From NCBI GenBank assembly GCA_016706565.1, contig JADJJI010000001.1, positions 372,001-436,000 of the forward strand: DNA of 64,000 nucleotides, read 5' to 3'. Positions 16,886 through 27,133 of this stretch are shown one piece after another. The translations under genes and the position numbers were made by a program. Origin of the DNA: Piscinibacter sp. (lineage in GTDB: Bacteria; Pseudomonadota; Gammaproteobacteria; Burkholderiales; Burkholderiaceae_C). The stretch's first letter is position 1. Each line of letters opens with the position of its first letter. The notes below the pieces were generated by a model, which saw nothing but the letters and a program-made list of their open reading frames with translations, did not search any database and was not told the DNA's origin.

Positions 16886-19867
16886 TTAGGCGGCAGCGCG
16901 CTCGATCTGGCACAGCGTCGTCTTCGTTTCCTGCATCATCGTCACGCTGTCGTAGCCGTAGGTGGTGGCGGTGTTGACCGACTCGCCACGCACCACCGGC
17001 ACCGCGCCGGTCGGGTAGTAGGGCGCCAGGTCGACGCCGCCCCAGCGGCCAGCGAAGTGGAAGGGCAGGAACACCGTCTCCTCGTTGACCCGCTCGGTCA
17101 CCAGCGCCTTCACGCGCAGCCCCTTGAACTCGGGAACAGCGGCCATCGGCGGGGTCTTCACCCAGACGTACTCGCCATTGCGGATGCCGCGGTCGTTGGC
17201 GACCTTCGGGTTGATCTCGACGAACATGTCCTGCTGCAGTTCGGCCAGCCACGGGTTGGAACGCGTCTCGTCGCCGCCGCCCTCGTACTCGACCAGGCGG
17301 CCCGAGGTCATGATCAGCGGGAAGGTCTTGCCGATGTCCTTGTTCTTTTCCTGCACGGTCTTGAACAGCGTGGGCAGGCGCCAGAAGGCCTTCTTGTCGT
17401 CGTGCGTCGGGTACTTGGCGATCAGGTCCGGGCGGTTGCTGTACAGCGGCTCGCGGTGCTGCGGCACCGGATCGGGGAAGTTCCACACCACCGCCCGCGC
17501 CTTGGCGTTGCCGAACGGGTGGCAGCCGTGCACCTGCATGGCCACGCGGATGATGCCGCCCGACGGGTCGGTCTTCCAGTTCTTGCCCTCGGCGGCCTTC
17601 TTCTCGGCCTCGCTGAGGTCGTCCCACCAGCCGAGCTTCTTGAGCAGCAGGTGGTCGAACTCGGGGTAGCCGGTGGTGAGGTCGGCGCCCTTGCTGTGCG
17701 AACCGTCACCCGACAGCAGCGACACGCCCTCACGCTCGACGCCGAAGTTCGCGCGGAAGTTGCCGCCGCCCTCCATCACGTGCTTGCTGGTGTCGTACAG
17801 GTTGGGCGAGCCGGGGTGCTTGAGCTCCGGCGTGCCGTAACACGGCCACGGCAGGCCGAAGTAGTCGCCGTCGAGCTTGTAGCCGGTTTCCTTGTCGATG
17901 CCGCCCTTGGCCTTGAGCGTCTTCACGTCGAAGACGTTCATGTTGCGCATGTGCGCCTTCAGGCGCTCGGGGCTCTGGCCGGTGTAGCCGATCGTCCAGA
18001 CGCTGGCGTTGATCTCGCGAAGGATGGACTCGACCTCGGGCTCGTCCATGCCGCCCTTGCCCTTGACCATCTTGTAGTTCTTGACCAGCTCCTTGTCGAA
18101 GCCCAGCTTCTGCGCCAGCTGGTACATGATCATGTGGTCGTTGCGCGACTCCCACAGCGGCTCGATGACCTGCTCGCGCCACTGGATCGAACGGTTCGAC
18201 GCGGTGCACGAACCGCTGGTCTCGAACTGCGTGGTCGCCGGCAGCAGGTAGACGGCGCGGTTGGGGTTCTGGTCCTCGGGCTTGCCGGGCATCGCCGCCA
18301 GCGCCGCGGTGGCGCTCGGGAAGGGATCGACGACGACCATCAGGTCGAGCTTGTCCATCGCCTTCTTCATCTCGAGGCCGCGGGTCTGCGAGTTCGGCGC
18401 ATGGCCCCAGAAGAACAGGCCGCGCAGGTTGCTGTCCTGGTCGATCAGCTCGTTCTTCTCGAGCACGCCGTCGATCCAGCGCGACACCGTCATGCCCGGC
18501 TTGGTCATCATGCCCGGCGCGTACTGCTTCTTCATCCACTCGAAGTCGACCTTCCAGGCGTTCGCGAAGTGCTTGAAGGAGCCTTCGGCCAGGCCGTAGT
18601 AGCCGGGCAGCGAGTCGGGGTTCGGGCCGACGTCGGTGGCGCCCTGCACGTTGTCGTGGCCGCGGAAGATGTTCGCGCCGCCGCCGCTGGTGCCGATGTT
18701 GCCCAGCGCCAGTTGCAGGATGCACGAGGCGCGCACCATCGCGTTGCCGATGGTGTGCTGCGTCTGGCCCATGCACCACACGATGGTGCTCGGGCGGTTC
18801 TCGGCCATGGTCTTGGCAACCTGCAGGCAGGTGGCCTCGTCGACGCCGCTGGCTTCCAGCACCTTGTCCGGCGTCCACTTCGCGAGCACGTCTTCGCGGA
18901 CCTTCTCCATGCCGTAGACGCGGTCCTCGATGTACTTCTTGTCTTCCCAGCCGTTCTTGAACACGTGATAGAGCACGCCGAACAGGAACGGGATGTCGCT
19001 GCCCGACCGGATGCGCACGTACTGGTCGGCCTTGGCCGCCGTGCGCGTGAAGCGCGGGTCGACCACGATCATCTTGCAGCCGTTCTCCTTGGCGTGCAGC
19101 ACGTGCAGCATCGACACCGGGTGTGCCTCGGCGGCGTTGCTGCCGATGTACAGCGCCGCCTTGGCGTTCTGCATGTCGTTGTAGGAATTCGTCATCGCAC
19201 CGTAGCCCCAGGTGTTCGCGACGCCCGCGACCGTGGTGCTGTGGCAGATGCGCGCCTGGTGGTCGCAGTTGTTGCTGCCCCACAGGCTCATCCACTTGCG
19301 CAGCAGGTAGGCCTGCTCGTTGTTGTGCTTGGAGGAGCCGACGACGAACACCGAGTCCGGCCCGCTCTGCTTGCGCAGCTCGAGCATCTTGGCGCTGATC
19401 TCGTCGAGTGCCTGGTCCCAGCTGATGCGCTCGTACTTGCCGCCGACGAGCTTCATCGGGTACTTGAGGCGGAACTCACCGTGCCCGTGCTCGCGCACTG
19501 CCGCGCCCTTGGCGCAGTGCGCACCGAGGTTGATCGGCGAGTCGAACACCGGCTCCTGGCGCACCCAGACGCCGTTCTCGACCACCGCATCGATCGCGCA
19601 GCCCACCGAGCAGTGGCCGCACACCGTGCGCTTGACGACGACCTTCTTGTCGCCCGAAGCGGCCTTGGCCGCATCGGCGGCCTGCACCTTCTTCACCAGC
19701 GTCAGCTGCGACACCGCGATGCCGGCGCCGACCCCGAGGCCGGAGCGGCGCAGGAACGAGCGGCGGTCCATCGTGGGGATCGCGCGCGACACCCCGCGGG
19801 CGAGGCTGGACACCAGCGAAGAGGCCGAGCCCGGAGCGGACGACGACGATTTGCGCGTGAGCAGCAT
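16886..19867 (-). CDS. Formate dehydrogenase alpha subunit, Mo/W-bis-PGD, Cys-type
   Basis: This 993-residue protein is the catalytic subunit that oxidises formate to CO2. It has a Tat signal (MDRRSFLRRSGLGVGAG, residues 33-49), an N-terminal [4Fe-4S] site with Cys83, Cys86, Cys90 and Cys118 (CGHCSVGC...HCAKG), and the active-site segment CDHQARICHSTTV. There Cys208 takes the place of the selenocysteine found in E. coli FdnG/FdoG. ANTWGYGAMTNSYNDMQNA and SNAAEAHPVSM support a formate dehydrogenase rather than another molybdopterin oxidoreductase. The ATG at 19867 follows CAAGGAGTTCCC. It is the main enzyme of this cluster and should face the periplasm. Confidence 0.96.
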   Translation of the reverse strand: MLLTRKSSSSAPGSASSLVSSLARGVSRAIPTMDRRSFLRRSGLGVGAGIAVSQLTLVKKVQAADAAKAASGDKKVVVKRTVCGHCSVGCAIDAVVENGVWVRQEPVFDSPINLGAHCAKGAAVREHGHGEFRLKYPMKLVGGKYERISWDQALDEISAKMLELRKQSGPDSVFVVGSSKHNNEQAYLLRKWMSLWGSNNCDHQARICHSTTVAGVANTWGYGAMTNSYNDMQNAKAALYIGSNAAEAHPVSMLHVLHAKENGCKMIVVDPRFTRTAAKADQYVRIRSGSDIPFLFGVLYHVFKNGWEDKKYIEDRVYGMEKVREDVLAKWTPDKVLEASGVDEATCLQVAKTMAENRPSTIVWCMGQTQHTIGNAMVRASCILQLALGNIGTSGGGANIFRGHDNVQGATDVGPNPDSLPGYYGLAEGSFKHFANAWKVDFEWMKKQYAPGMMTKPGMTVSRWIDGVLEKNELIDQDSNLRGLFFWGHAPNSQTRGLEMKKAMDKLDLMVVVDPFPSATAALAAMPGKPEDQNPNRAVYLLPATTQFETSGSCTASNRSIQWREQVIEPLWESRNDHMIMYQLAQKLGFDKELVKNYKMVKGKGGMDEPEVESILREINASVWTIGYTGQSPERLKAHMRNMNVFDVKTLKAKGGIDKETGYKLDGDYFGLPWPCYGTPELKHPGSPNLYDTSKHVMEGGGNFRANFGVEREGVSLLSGDGSHSKGADLTTGYPEFDHLLLKKLGWWDDLSEAEKKAAEGKNWKTDPSGGIIRVAMQVHGCHPFGNAKARAVVWNFPDPVPQHREPLYSNRPDLIAKYPTHDDKKAFWRLPTLFKTVQEKNKDIGKTFPLIMTSGRLVEYEGGGDETRSNPWLAELQQDMFVEINPKVANDRGIRNGEYVWVKTPPMAAVPEFKGLRVKALVTERVNEETVFLPFHFAGRWGGVDLAPYYPTGAVPVVRGESVNTATTYGYDSVTMMQETKTTLCQIERAAA

Positions 19868-19926
19868 GGGAACTCCTTGAGCGTTCAACGGCGGGCCCGA
19901 GTGGCCCGGTCGGAAAAGGGCAGCGG

Positions 19927-20133
19927 TCAGACCCGTGCGGTCTGGTAGTAGCGCAGCACGTGCTGCGTCACCTGGTAGCCGCCCTTGTCGGCATCGGGCT
20001 GTGCACCTGTCGCGACGGGCTCCGGCCCGGCAGGCGCCTTGGGCAGAACGGCGGCCACGGCGGCGAGCGCGCCGGCGGTGCCGGCACCCGCAAACACGGT
20101 GCGGCGGGAGAGCTTGGGCTGAACCTTGTCCAT
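19927..20133 (-). CDS. Formate dehydrogenase region TAT-target protein
   Basis: A 68-residue protein with a twin-arginine motif (KLSRRTVFAGAGTAGALAAVAAVLP) and a short C-terminal tail DKGGYQVTQHVLRYYQTARV. It matches the small 'formate dehydrogenase region TAT target' proteins found as the first gene of such operons. The role is not established; a Tat-escort or assembly function for the catalytic subunit is the usual guess. It is the first gene of the fdh operon and faces the divergent two-component system. Confidence 0.88.
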   Translation of the reverse strand: MDKVQPKLSRRTVFAGAGTAGALAAVAAVLPKAPAGPEPVATGAQPDADKGGYQVTQHVLRYYQTARV

Positions 20134-20174
20134 CGTGGCCTCCAATGCAGCACAGCATGACCTGTGCAAAAGTG

Positions 20175-20201
20175 TGCATATCTTAGCCACGCATCGGTCA
20201 A
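20175..20201 (-). promoter_or_regulatory. Candidate sigma70-type promoter of the fdh operon
   Basis: On the minus strand TTGACC (20196-20201) and TATGCA (20175-20180) are separated by 15 bases, a short but tolerable spacing for an activated promoter. It lies about 45 bp upstream of the first fdh gene and about 45-90 bp downstream of the paired palindromes. A -24/-12 element does not fit well here. Confidence 0.4.
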
Positions 20202-20243
20202 TTCTCAGTCGCGGCGAACCCTCGCAAACACCCATGCCGCGCC

Positions 20244-20293
20244 GCGACAAGGTGTCGCAGCGGCTTCCCCGGTGTGGCGCGACAGCTTGTCGC
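20244..20293. promoter_or_regulatory. Two copies of the palindrome GCGACA-N3-TGTCGC between fdh and its divergent regulator
   Basis: GCGACAAGGTGTCGC (20244-20258) and GCGACAGCTTGTCGC (20279-20293) are perfect 6-bp inverted repeats with different 3-bp centres, so the arms and not the centres are conserved. Their centres are 35 bp apart. They lie in the 266-bp intergenic region between the fdh operon and the response-regulator gene, the place expected for upstream activator sites of a divergent NtrC-type regulator. Binding by the neighbouring regulator is an inference. Confidence 0.7.
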
Positions 20294-20399
20294 GTCGATC
20301 AATGAAAGAACAAGGGTATCTACCCAGTCAGACGCCCTGCCCGACCGGCGCGATGCAGCGCCTGTGCCACAGTAGCGCCCTGCGAAACGCCGCAATCCG

Positions 20400-21803
<1,404 letters not shown>

Positions 21804-21818
21804 GGGCCGCCCGCCCCG

Positions 21819-23813
21819 ATGATGCGCCGCTTCCGCGACCTGCCCATCCGCGGCAAGCTGCTGGCGATGGTGCTGGTGCCGCTGGCAGTGGTGCTGCCGT
21901 TGCTGGGCATCATCCTGCTGGTGTGGGCCGACCTGTCCTTCGACCGGCTGCTCATCACCAAGGTGCGCTCCGACCTGGCGGTGGCCAACGGCTACTTCGA
22001 GCGGGTGCTCGGCGAAGTGGGAGCGAGTGCCGCGACGCTGGCGGACTCGAACGCGCTGCACCTCGAGCTGGCCCGGCATCCGGCGGCCGAGCTGGTGCCG
22101 CTGCTGCAGCGATTCAAGACACGAGAGGGGTTGGACTTCGTCAACTTCCGCCGCAGCGACGGCACGCTGGTCGCCACGGACTTCGCGCCGGCCGGCGAGA
22201 CCGGCGCGGCGCCGGCCTTCCGCCTCGGCGGTGCGGCACAACGGCGTGCCAGCATCGAGATCCTCTCGCCCGAAGAGCTGAAGCGCCTGGCGCCGGCGCT
22301 GATCCCGCGGGTCGCGGTGCCGCTGGTGGAGACGCGCAACGCTGCGCCGACCACCCGCGCCCAGGAAGACCGGGCGATGGTGGTACTGGCCAGCGCGCCG
22401 GTGGTGTCGGCCGACGGCCGCCCGCTCGGCCATGTGCAGGCCGGCGTGCTGCTCAACCGCAACCTGCCCTTCATCGACCACATCAACGGCATCGTCTACC
22501 CCGAGGGCTCGCTGCCCTTCGGCAGCCAGGGCACGGCCACGCTGTTCCTCGACGACGTGCGCATCAGCACCAACGTGCGCCTGTTCGGCGCCGACCCGAC
22601 CAACCGGGCCATCGGCACCCGCGTGTCGCAGACCGTGCGCGACGAGGTGCTCGGCCGCGGCGGCACCTGGCTGGACCGTGCGTTCGTGGTCAGCGACTGG
22701 TACGTCTCGGGCTACCAGCCGCTGGCCGACGGCGCCGGGCAGCGCGTGGGCATGCTCTACGTCGGCTTTCTCGAGCAGCCATTCACGCTGCTCAAGTACG
22801 GCGCGCTGGCGGCGATCGGGCTGATCTTCGGCGCGGTGATGGTGGCGGCAGCGCTGGTCTCGCTGCGCGGCGCGCGCGGCATCTTCGGGCCGATCGAGCA
22901 GATGGCGCAGACCATGCAGCGTGTCGAATCCGGCGAGATGGGCGCGCGCGTCGGACCAGTGCCCGGCCACGACGAGATCGGCCAGCTCGCCGGACACCTC
23001 GACCACCTGCTCGACACCATCGACGACAAGACCCAGGCCCTGCAGCGCTGGAACGCCGAGCTCGACGCCAAGGTGGCCGAACGCACGCGCGCGCTGGAGG
23101 CCGCGCAACAGCAGCTGGTGCGCAGCGAGAAGCTCGCCGCGGTGGGCCAGCTCACCGCCAGCATCGCCCACGAGGTGAACAACCCGATCGCGGTGATCCA
23201 GGGCAACCTCGACCTGGCGCGCGAGCTGCTCGGCAGCGACGCACAACGTGTGTCGGGCGAGCTGAGGCTGGTGGACGAGCAGGTCGAGCGCATGCGGCTG
23301 ATCGTCACGCAGCTGCTGCAGTTCGCGCGGCCGAACGAATTCGCCGGCTACATCGACAACGTCGACACCGCGCAGGCGCTGCAGAGCTGCCTGGTGCTGG
23401 TGGCGCACCTGCTGTCGCGCACGCGCATCGAGCTGCAGCGCGAGCTGCACGCCACGCGGCTGCCGGCGGTGAACCGCAACGAGCTGCAGCAGGTGCTGGT
23501 CAACCTGCTGGTCAACGCCATCCACGCCATGCCCGAGGGCGGCACGCTGACGCTGGCCACGCGCGACGTCGGCACCGATGCGGTCGAGATCGACGTGGCC
23601 GACACCGGTGCGGGGCTGGATGCCGAGCTGCTGGCCGAGCTGTTCCAGCCCTTCGTGACGCGCAAGAAGGACGGCACCGGCCTGGGCCTGTGGATCAGCC
23701 GCAGCATCGTCGAACGCTATGGCGGCGACATCCGCGCCGCCAACCGCGCCGACGGCCGCAGCGGGGCCGTGTTCACGGTGCTGCTGCGTGTCGAGGACCG
23801 CGGCGCGGCGTGA
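21819..23813 (+). CDS. Membrane sensor histidine kinase partner
   Basis: A 664-residue kinase with a first membrane helix at about 14-37 (LLAMVLVPLAVVLPLLGIILLVW), a periplasmic Cache-like sensor domain of about 290 residues, and a second helix near 329-351 (LAAIGLIFGAVMVAAALVSL). HAMP and a coiled coil follow, then HisKA with SIAHEVNNPIAVIQGNL (His451) and an HATPase domain (NELQQVLVNLLVNAIHAM, DTGAGLD, GTGLGLWISRSIVERYGG). It is the cognate partner of the preceding regulator. The ligand is unknown; formate or a redox signal would fit the neighbourhood. Confidence 0.92.
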   Translation: MMRRFRDLPIRGKLLAMVLVPLAVVLPLLGIILLVWADLSFDRLLITKVRSDLAVANGYFERVLGEVGASAATLADSNALHLELARHPAAELVPLLQRFKTREGLDFVNFRRSDGTLVATDFAPAGETGAAPAFRLGGAAQRRASIEILSPEELKRLAPALIPRVAVPLVETRNAAPTTRAQEDRAMVVLASAPVVSADGRPLGHVQAGVLLNRNLPFIDHINGIVYPEGSLPFGSQGTATLFLDDVRISTNVRLFGADPTNRAIGTRVSQTVRDEVLGRGGTWLDRAFVVSDWYVSGYQPLADGAGQRVGMLYVGFLEQPFTLLKYGALAAIGLIFGAVMVAAALVSLRGARGIFGPIEQMAQTMQRVESGEMGARVGPVPGHDEIGQLAGHLDHLLDTIDDKTQALQRWNAELDAKVAERTRALEAAQQQLVRSEKLAAVGQLTASIAHEVNNPIAVIQGNLDLARELLGSDAQRVSGELRLVDEQVERMRLIVTQLLQFARPNEFAGYIDNVDTAQALQSCLVLVAHLLSRTRIELQRELHATRLPAVNRNELQQVLVNLLVNAIHAMPEGGTLTLATRDVGTDAVEIDVADTGAGLDAELLAELFQPFVTRKKDGTGLGLWISRSIVERYGGDIRAANRADGRSGAVFTVLLRVEDRGAA

Positions 23814-23819
23814 GGCGGC

Positions 23820-24452
23820 CTACTGCTCGAGCAGGTCGAAGCCCTGCGTCTCGACCTGCACGAACGCGCGCGTGAAGTCGGCCAGCGCGCGATAGAGCTG
23901 GGCGCGCGGCTGCGTGTCCACCGCGTCGCACAGCTTCTCGATCCAGGGCTGCAGGTGGCCGCGGAAGAAGCGCCGCTGCTGCTCGAGGTTGCACACCGCC
24001 GCGTCGTCGCCGGCGATCAGGTAGCGCATCACCTCGAAGACGCCGGCGATGTGGTCCTCGGTCTCGCCGCGCGTCTCGTCGCGCGCCAGGCCCAGCGCGG
24101 CCAGGTCGTGGCGCAGCGCGGCCAGCGGCTTCTCGTTGAGGAAGCCGCTGAGGTAGTAGGAGCCGTAGAGGAACACCTCCGGCTTGCCCACGCCGAGGAA
24201 CAGGCCGTCGTACTCGCGCGCCGCCGCCTCGGCGGTGGTGGCGCGCATCGCGGCCACCAGCGCCTGCCAGGGCGCTTCGAGGAAGGCGCCTTCCTGCGGC
24301 GCCTGCGTCACGGCGACACGGAACTGCGCCAGCAGCGCCTCGTCGGGTGCGGCCAGCCACAGCCGCGAGAGCAGCCCGTACAGCTCGGCGCGCGCCAGCT
24401 CCTCGCTGTCGTCGGCGCTGGCGAAGCTCATGGCGGTCGGCTTGTCGCTCAT
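23820..24452 (-). CDS. TorD/DmsD-family molybdoenzyme chaperone
   Basis: The 210-residue all-helical protein matches the TorD-like cytosolic chaperones that hold the apo-catalytic subunit until cofactor insertion and Tat export. Typical segments are ELARAELYGLLSRLWLAAPD, YDGLFLGVGKPEVFLYGSYYLSGFLNEKPL and DETRGETEDHIAGVFEVMRYLI. Its ATG overlaps the polyferredoxin stop by 4 bp (ATGA). In related clusters it sits directly upstream of the TAT-target gene; here the two-component system lies between them. Confidence 0.9.
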   Translation of the reverse strand: MSDKPTAMSFASADDSEELARAELYGLLSRLWLAAPDEALLAQFRVAVTQAPQEGAFLEAPWQALVAAMRATTAEAAAREYDGLFLGVGKPEVFLYGSYYLSGFLNEKPLAALRHDLAALGLARDETRGETEDHIAGVFEVMRYLIAGDDAAVCNLEQQRRFFRGHLQPWIEKLCDAVDTQPRAQLYRALADFTRAFVQVETQGFDLLEQ

Positions 24453-26630
24453 AGGTCGGTGATCTTCGTCTCGTTCGGGTTGCTGTAGATGTCGATGACG
24501 CGGCAGTCGCCGCACATCTGCAGCCGCTTGAGCGCGTCGCCCTGGAAGGCGCTGTGGCCCGACAGTTTGGTCAGCATGTTCTCGATCGCGCGCATCGTGC
24601 CGAAGGGCTTGCCGCACTGGATGCAGCGGTAGGGCTCGGCCTCGTTGAGCACGCGCGCCGCCTTGCGCGCCTTGCCGCCATCGGCCAGCCACAGGCGCGG
24701 CTGCAGCGTGATCGCGCCCTCCGGGCAGGTGGTGGCGCACAGGCCGCATTGCACGCAGTTCTTCTCGATGAACCTGAGCTGCGGCTTGTCGGGGTTGTCG
24801 GCCAGCGCGGCCTCGGGGCAGGCGCCGACGCAGCTCAGGCACATCGTGCACTTGGCCGGTGTCGACCCGCAGGCTGCCGAAGGGCGAGCCGGCGGCCGGC
24901 AGCGCGATCTCGTCGGCCGCGGCCGGGGCGTGGGTGAGCAGGTGGTCGAGCGCGAGGTCGAGCGTGGCGCGTTTGTCGGCCTGCGCGGCCAGCGCGCCGG
25001 GCTGCGCCACGCCCTGCGCCGCGGGCGCGCGCAGCGCCGCGTCGAGCGCGGCCAGGTCGCGCGCATCGCGGGCCTCGATCAGCCTGAAGTGCTCGCCGCG
25101 GTAGCCCAGGCCGGCGAGGATGGCCTGCGCCACCGCCATCTGCTCGGCCAGCGCCGTGCGGTACTCGGGCGCCTCTTCCTCGGTGAGCAGCACCCAGACC
25201 TGGCTCGCGCCGCCGGCGATGGCGGCCAGCCAGAGGTCGATCCCGACGCTCGCGGTGTGCCACAGCGCCACCGGCAGCACGCGCGCCGGCACGCCGTGCA
25301 CGGCCTTGTCGGTGCGGGCCGCGCGGCCGAGTTCGCCGATCATCCTGCTGCCCGCGCCCTCGCTGTGCAGCAGCAGCGCCGCGTCCCTGCCGCCAGCCAG
25401 GCGATAGGCGCCGAGCATCGTGCGCAGCTTGCGGCCCTGGTCCACCGTGCCGGGGTAGCCGAAGGCCAGAGCGCCGCTCGGGCATACCGTGCTGCAGGCT
25501 CCGCAGCCCACGCACAGGTGCGGCTCGACGACGATGCCGCCGGCCGCATCGCCCTTGGCCTTGCCTTTGCGCGACGCATCGCTGCGAATGGCGCGCGCGG
25601 AGCAGACCTCGATGCAGGCGCTGCAGCCGATCTGCTCGTTGCGGCTGTGCGCGCACAGCTTGGCCTTGTAGTGGAAGAACTTCGGCTTCTCGAACTCGCC
25701 GGTGCGCTCGCGCAGTTCGAGCACGGCCTTCACCAGCCGGCGCTCGGCGTCACCGCCGCGGCCGACGTGGAAGTAGCCCTGCGGCGGCTGATGCATCGTG
25801 AAGGCCGGGCTCTCGCGCAGGTCGAGCACGAGGTCGAAGTCGTCTTCGGCCTGTTGCGGCGCGCGCTGGAAGTCGATGGCGCCGGCAGCGTCGCACACCT
25901 TGACGCAGTCGCGGTGGCTCTTGCATCGCGACAGGTCGATCTGGTAGCTGAAGTCGATGGCACCCTCCGGGCAGGCGTCGACGCAGGCATTGCAGCGTGT
26001 GCACAGGTCCAGGTCGATCGGGTTGCCGCTCTCCCACTCGGCGTGGAAGGCGCCGAGCCAGCCGGACAACTTCGTCAGCCGCCCCGCCATCACGGCGCGA
26101 TCACGCAGCTGCGGCAGCGCGCCGCCCGGGCGGTCGACGAGCAGCACGACGTCGAGCTTGTCGGCCAGCATCGCCGCGGCGCGCTCGGCGTCGTCGGCCG
26201 GCCCGATCACCAGGCAGCGGCCCTGCGAGCGGTAGCTCACCGTGGCCACCGGGTCGGGGTCGGGCAGCTGCGCGGCGGCGATCAGCGCGGCGATCTTCGG
26301 CGCGGCGCCCTTCGCGTCCTTCGACCAGCCGCCGGTCTCGCGGATGTTGACGAAGCGGATCGGCCGCTCGGCCACGCGCGGCGCGCCCTCGGTCTGCTCG
26401 TTGAGCTCGAGGAACAGCCGGCTCTCCTGAGTGCAGGCCACCAGCAGGTCGTCGCCGTCCTTGGCCGCGCGCTGGAAACCGCCCGCCTCGCGGCGGCACA
26501 GCAGCGTGTGGACGGTGTCCAGGCCGTCAGGGCTGGCCAGCGGCGTCTTCGCCAGCGCCTGGCTCACCGGCGCCAGGCTCGCCGGCGTCAGCGGCATGGT
26601 GCGGTTGCAGTCGCAGATCAGCGTCTTCAT
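24449..26630 (-). pseudogene. Multi-[4Fe-4S] polyferredoxin of the formate dehydrogenase cluster, one-base frameshift
   Basis: This gene should encode a 726-residue polyferredoxin. The N-terminal frame (MKTLICDCNRTMPLTPASL onward) has Cys clusters CTRCNACVDACPEG, CKSHRDCVKVCDA, CSACIEVCSARA and CVGCGACSTVCPSG. At about base 24857 it changes frame: the expected VDTAKCTMCLSCVGACPEAAL becomes VDTGQVHDV because of one extra base in the CC at 24856-24857. The remaining clusters CTMCLSCVGACPEA, CVQCGLCATTCPEG and CIQCGKPF...CGDC continue in the second frame to the stop at 24449, which overlaps the chaperone start. The interval is 2182 bp, one more than 727 codons. The first frame stays open into the chaperone gene, so a naive reading gives a false 936-residue fusion. 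Confidence 0.88.
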
Positions 26631-27126
26631 TCGAGGCTTCTTCCTTCGGGTCGGCCGGTGCCGGGGCCGCAGATTCGGCAGCCGGCTCGTCCGTCTTCTT
26701 CTCGTCGTCGAACAGCCCGAGGAACTGCGACTGCACCATCTGGCGCAGCATGCCCTCGGGCAGCGGGTCGGGCTTGCCGTAGTCGTCGATGTAGGTGTCC
26801 AGCCCGTCCATCACGTTGAAGTGCGGGTCGGTGAAGAGCTTCTTCAGGGCCGCGTTCTTCACCGTCGGGTCGACGTCGTGAGCAACGAAGCGGCTGAAGT
26901 CGGATTCCGTGGTCAGCGTGGCGACGTCGTCGAGCGTGAGCGCCGGCTCGGCCGGCATCTCTGCGCTGACCGGTGTTTCGGTCTCGGTGGCGACCGGCCC
27001 GGCGGCGAGCGCCGGCACCTCGATGGGTGCGGGCAGCGGCGGCGTCGGTTCGGGCTCGCGCCCTTCGCGCGCCTGCGACTTGCGCCGCGCCCAGCGCGAC
27101 AGGAAGCCGCCTTCTTCGCCGGCCAT
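26527..27126 (-). CDS. DUF3306 domain-containing protein
   Basis: The 199-residue product starts MAGEEGGFLSRWARRKSQAREG and has the DUF3306 core LTLDDVATLTTESDFSRFVAHDVDPTVKNAALKKLFTDPHFNVMDGLDTYIDDYGKPDPLPEGMLRQM, between acidic Pro/Ala-rich segments. It is soluble and without a signal. DUF3306 and DUF3305 genes regularly accompany this kind of formate dehydrogenase and may help metal-centre assembly; no function is proven. The last 104 bp overlap the start of the polyferredoxin gene in another frame, adding about 33 residues of uncertain importance. Confidence 0.88.
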   Translation of the reverse strand: MAGEEGGFLSRWARRKSQAREGREPEPTPPLPAPIEVPALAAGPVATETETPVSAEMPAEPALTLDDVATLTTESDFSRFVAHDVDPTVKNAALKKLFTDPHFNVMDGLDTYIDDYGKPDPLPEGMLRQMVQSQFLGLFDDEKKTDEPAAESAAPAPADPKEEASNEDADLRLQPHHAADAGEPGAGEPGAGEDAAGQP

Positions 27127-27133
27127 CAGTGCC

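Noticed and set aside
16268-19948. A very long open frame (over 1,200 codons) antisense to the formate dehydrogenase genes
   Set aside because: It lies entirely opposite clearly conserved FDH alpha and beta genes and its translation is low-complexity Val/Leu/His/Arg/Ala-rich, an effect of high GC at third positions. No motif or ribosome site supports it.
20175-20190. A sigma54 promoter (TGGC...TGC) for the fdh operon
   Set aside because: On the minus strand GG and GC elements are present but are separated by 9 bases rather than the required 10, and the adjacent regulator lacks the sigma54-contact loop.
23820-26630. A natural fusion of the polyferredoxin with the TorD-like chaperone
   Set aside because: The reading between about 24857 and 24452 in that frame has no Cys clusters and is Arg/Pro-rich, while the other frame continues the conserved ferredoxin; the fusion is an artefact of the one-base shift.
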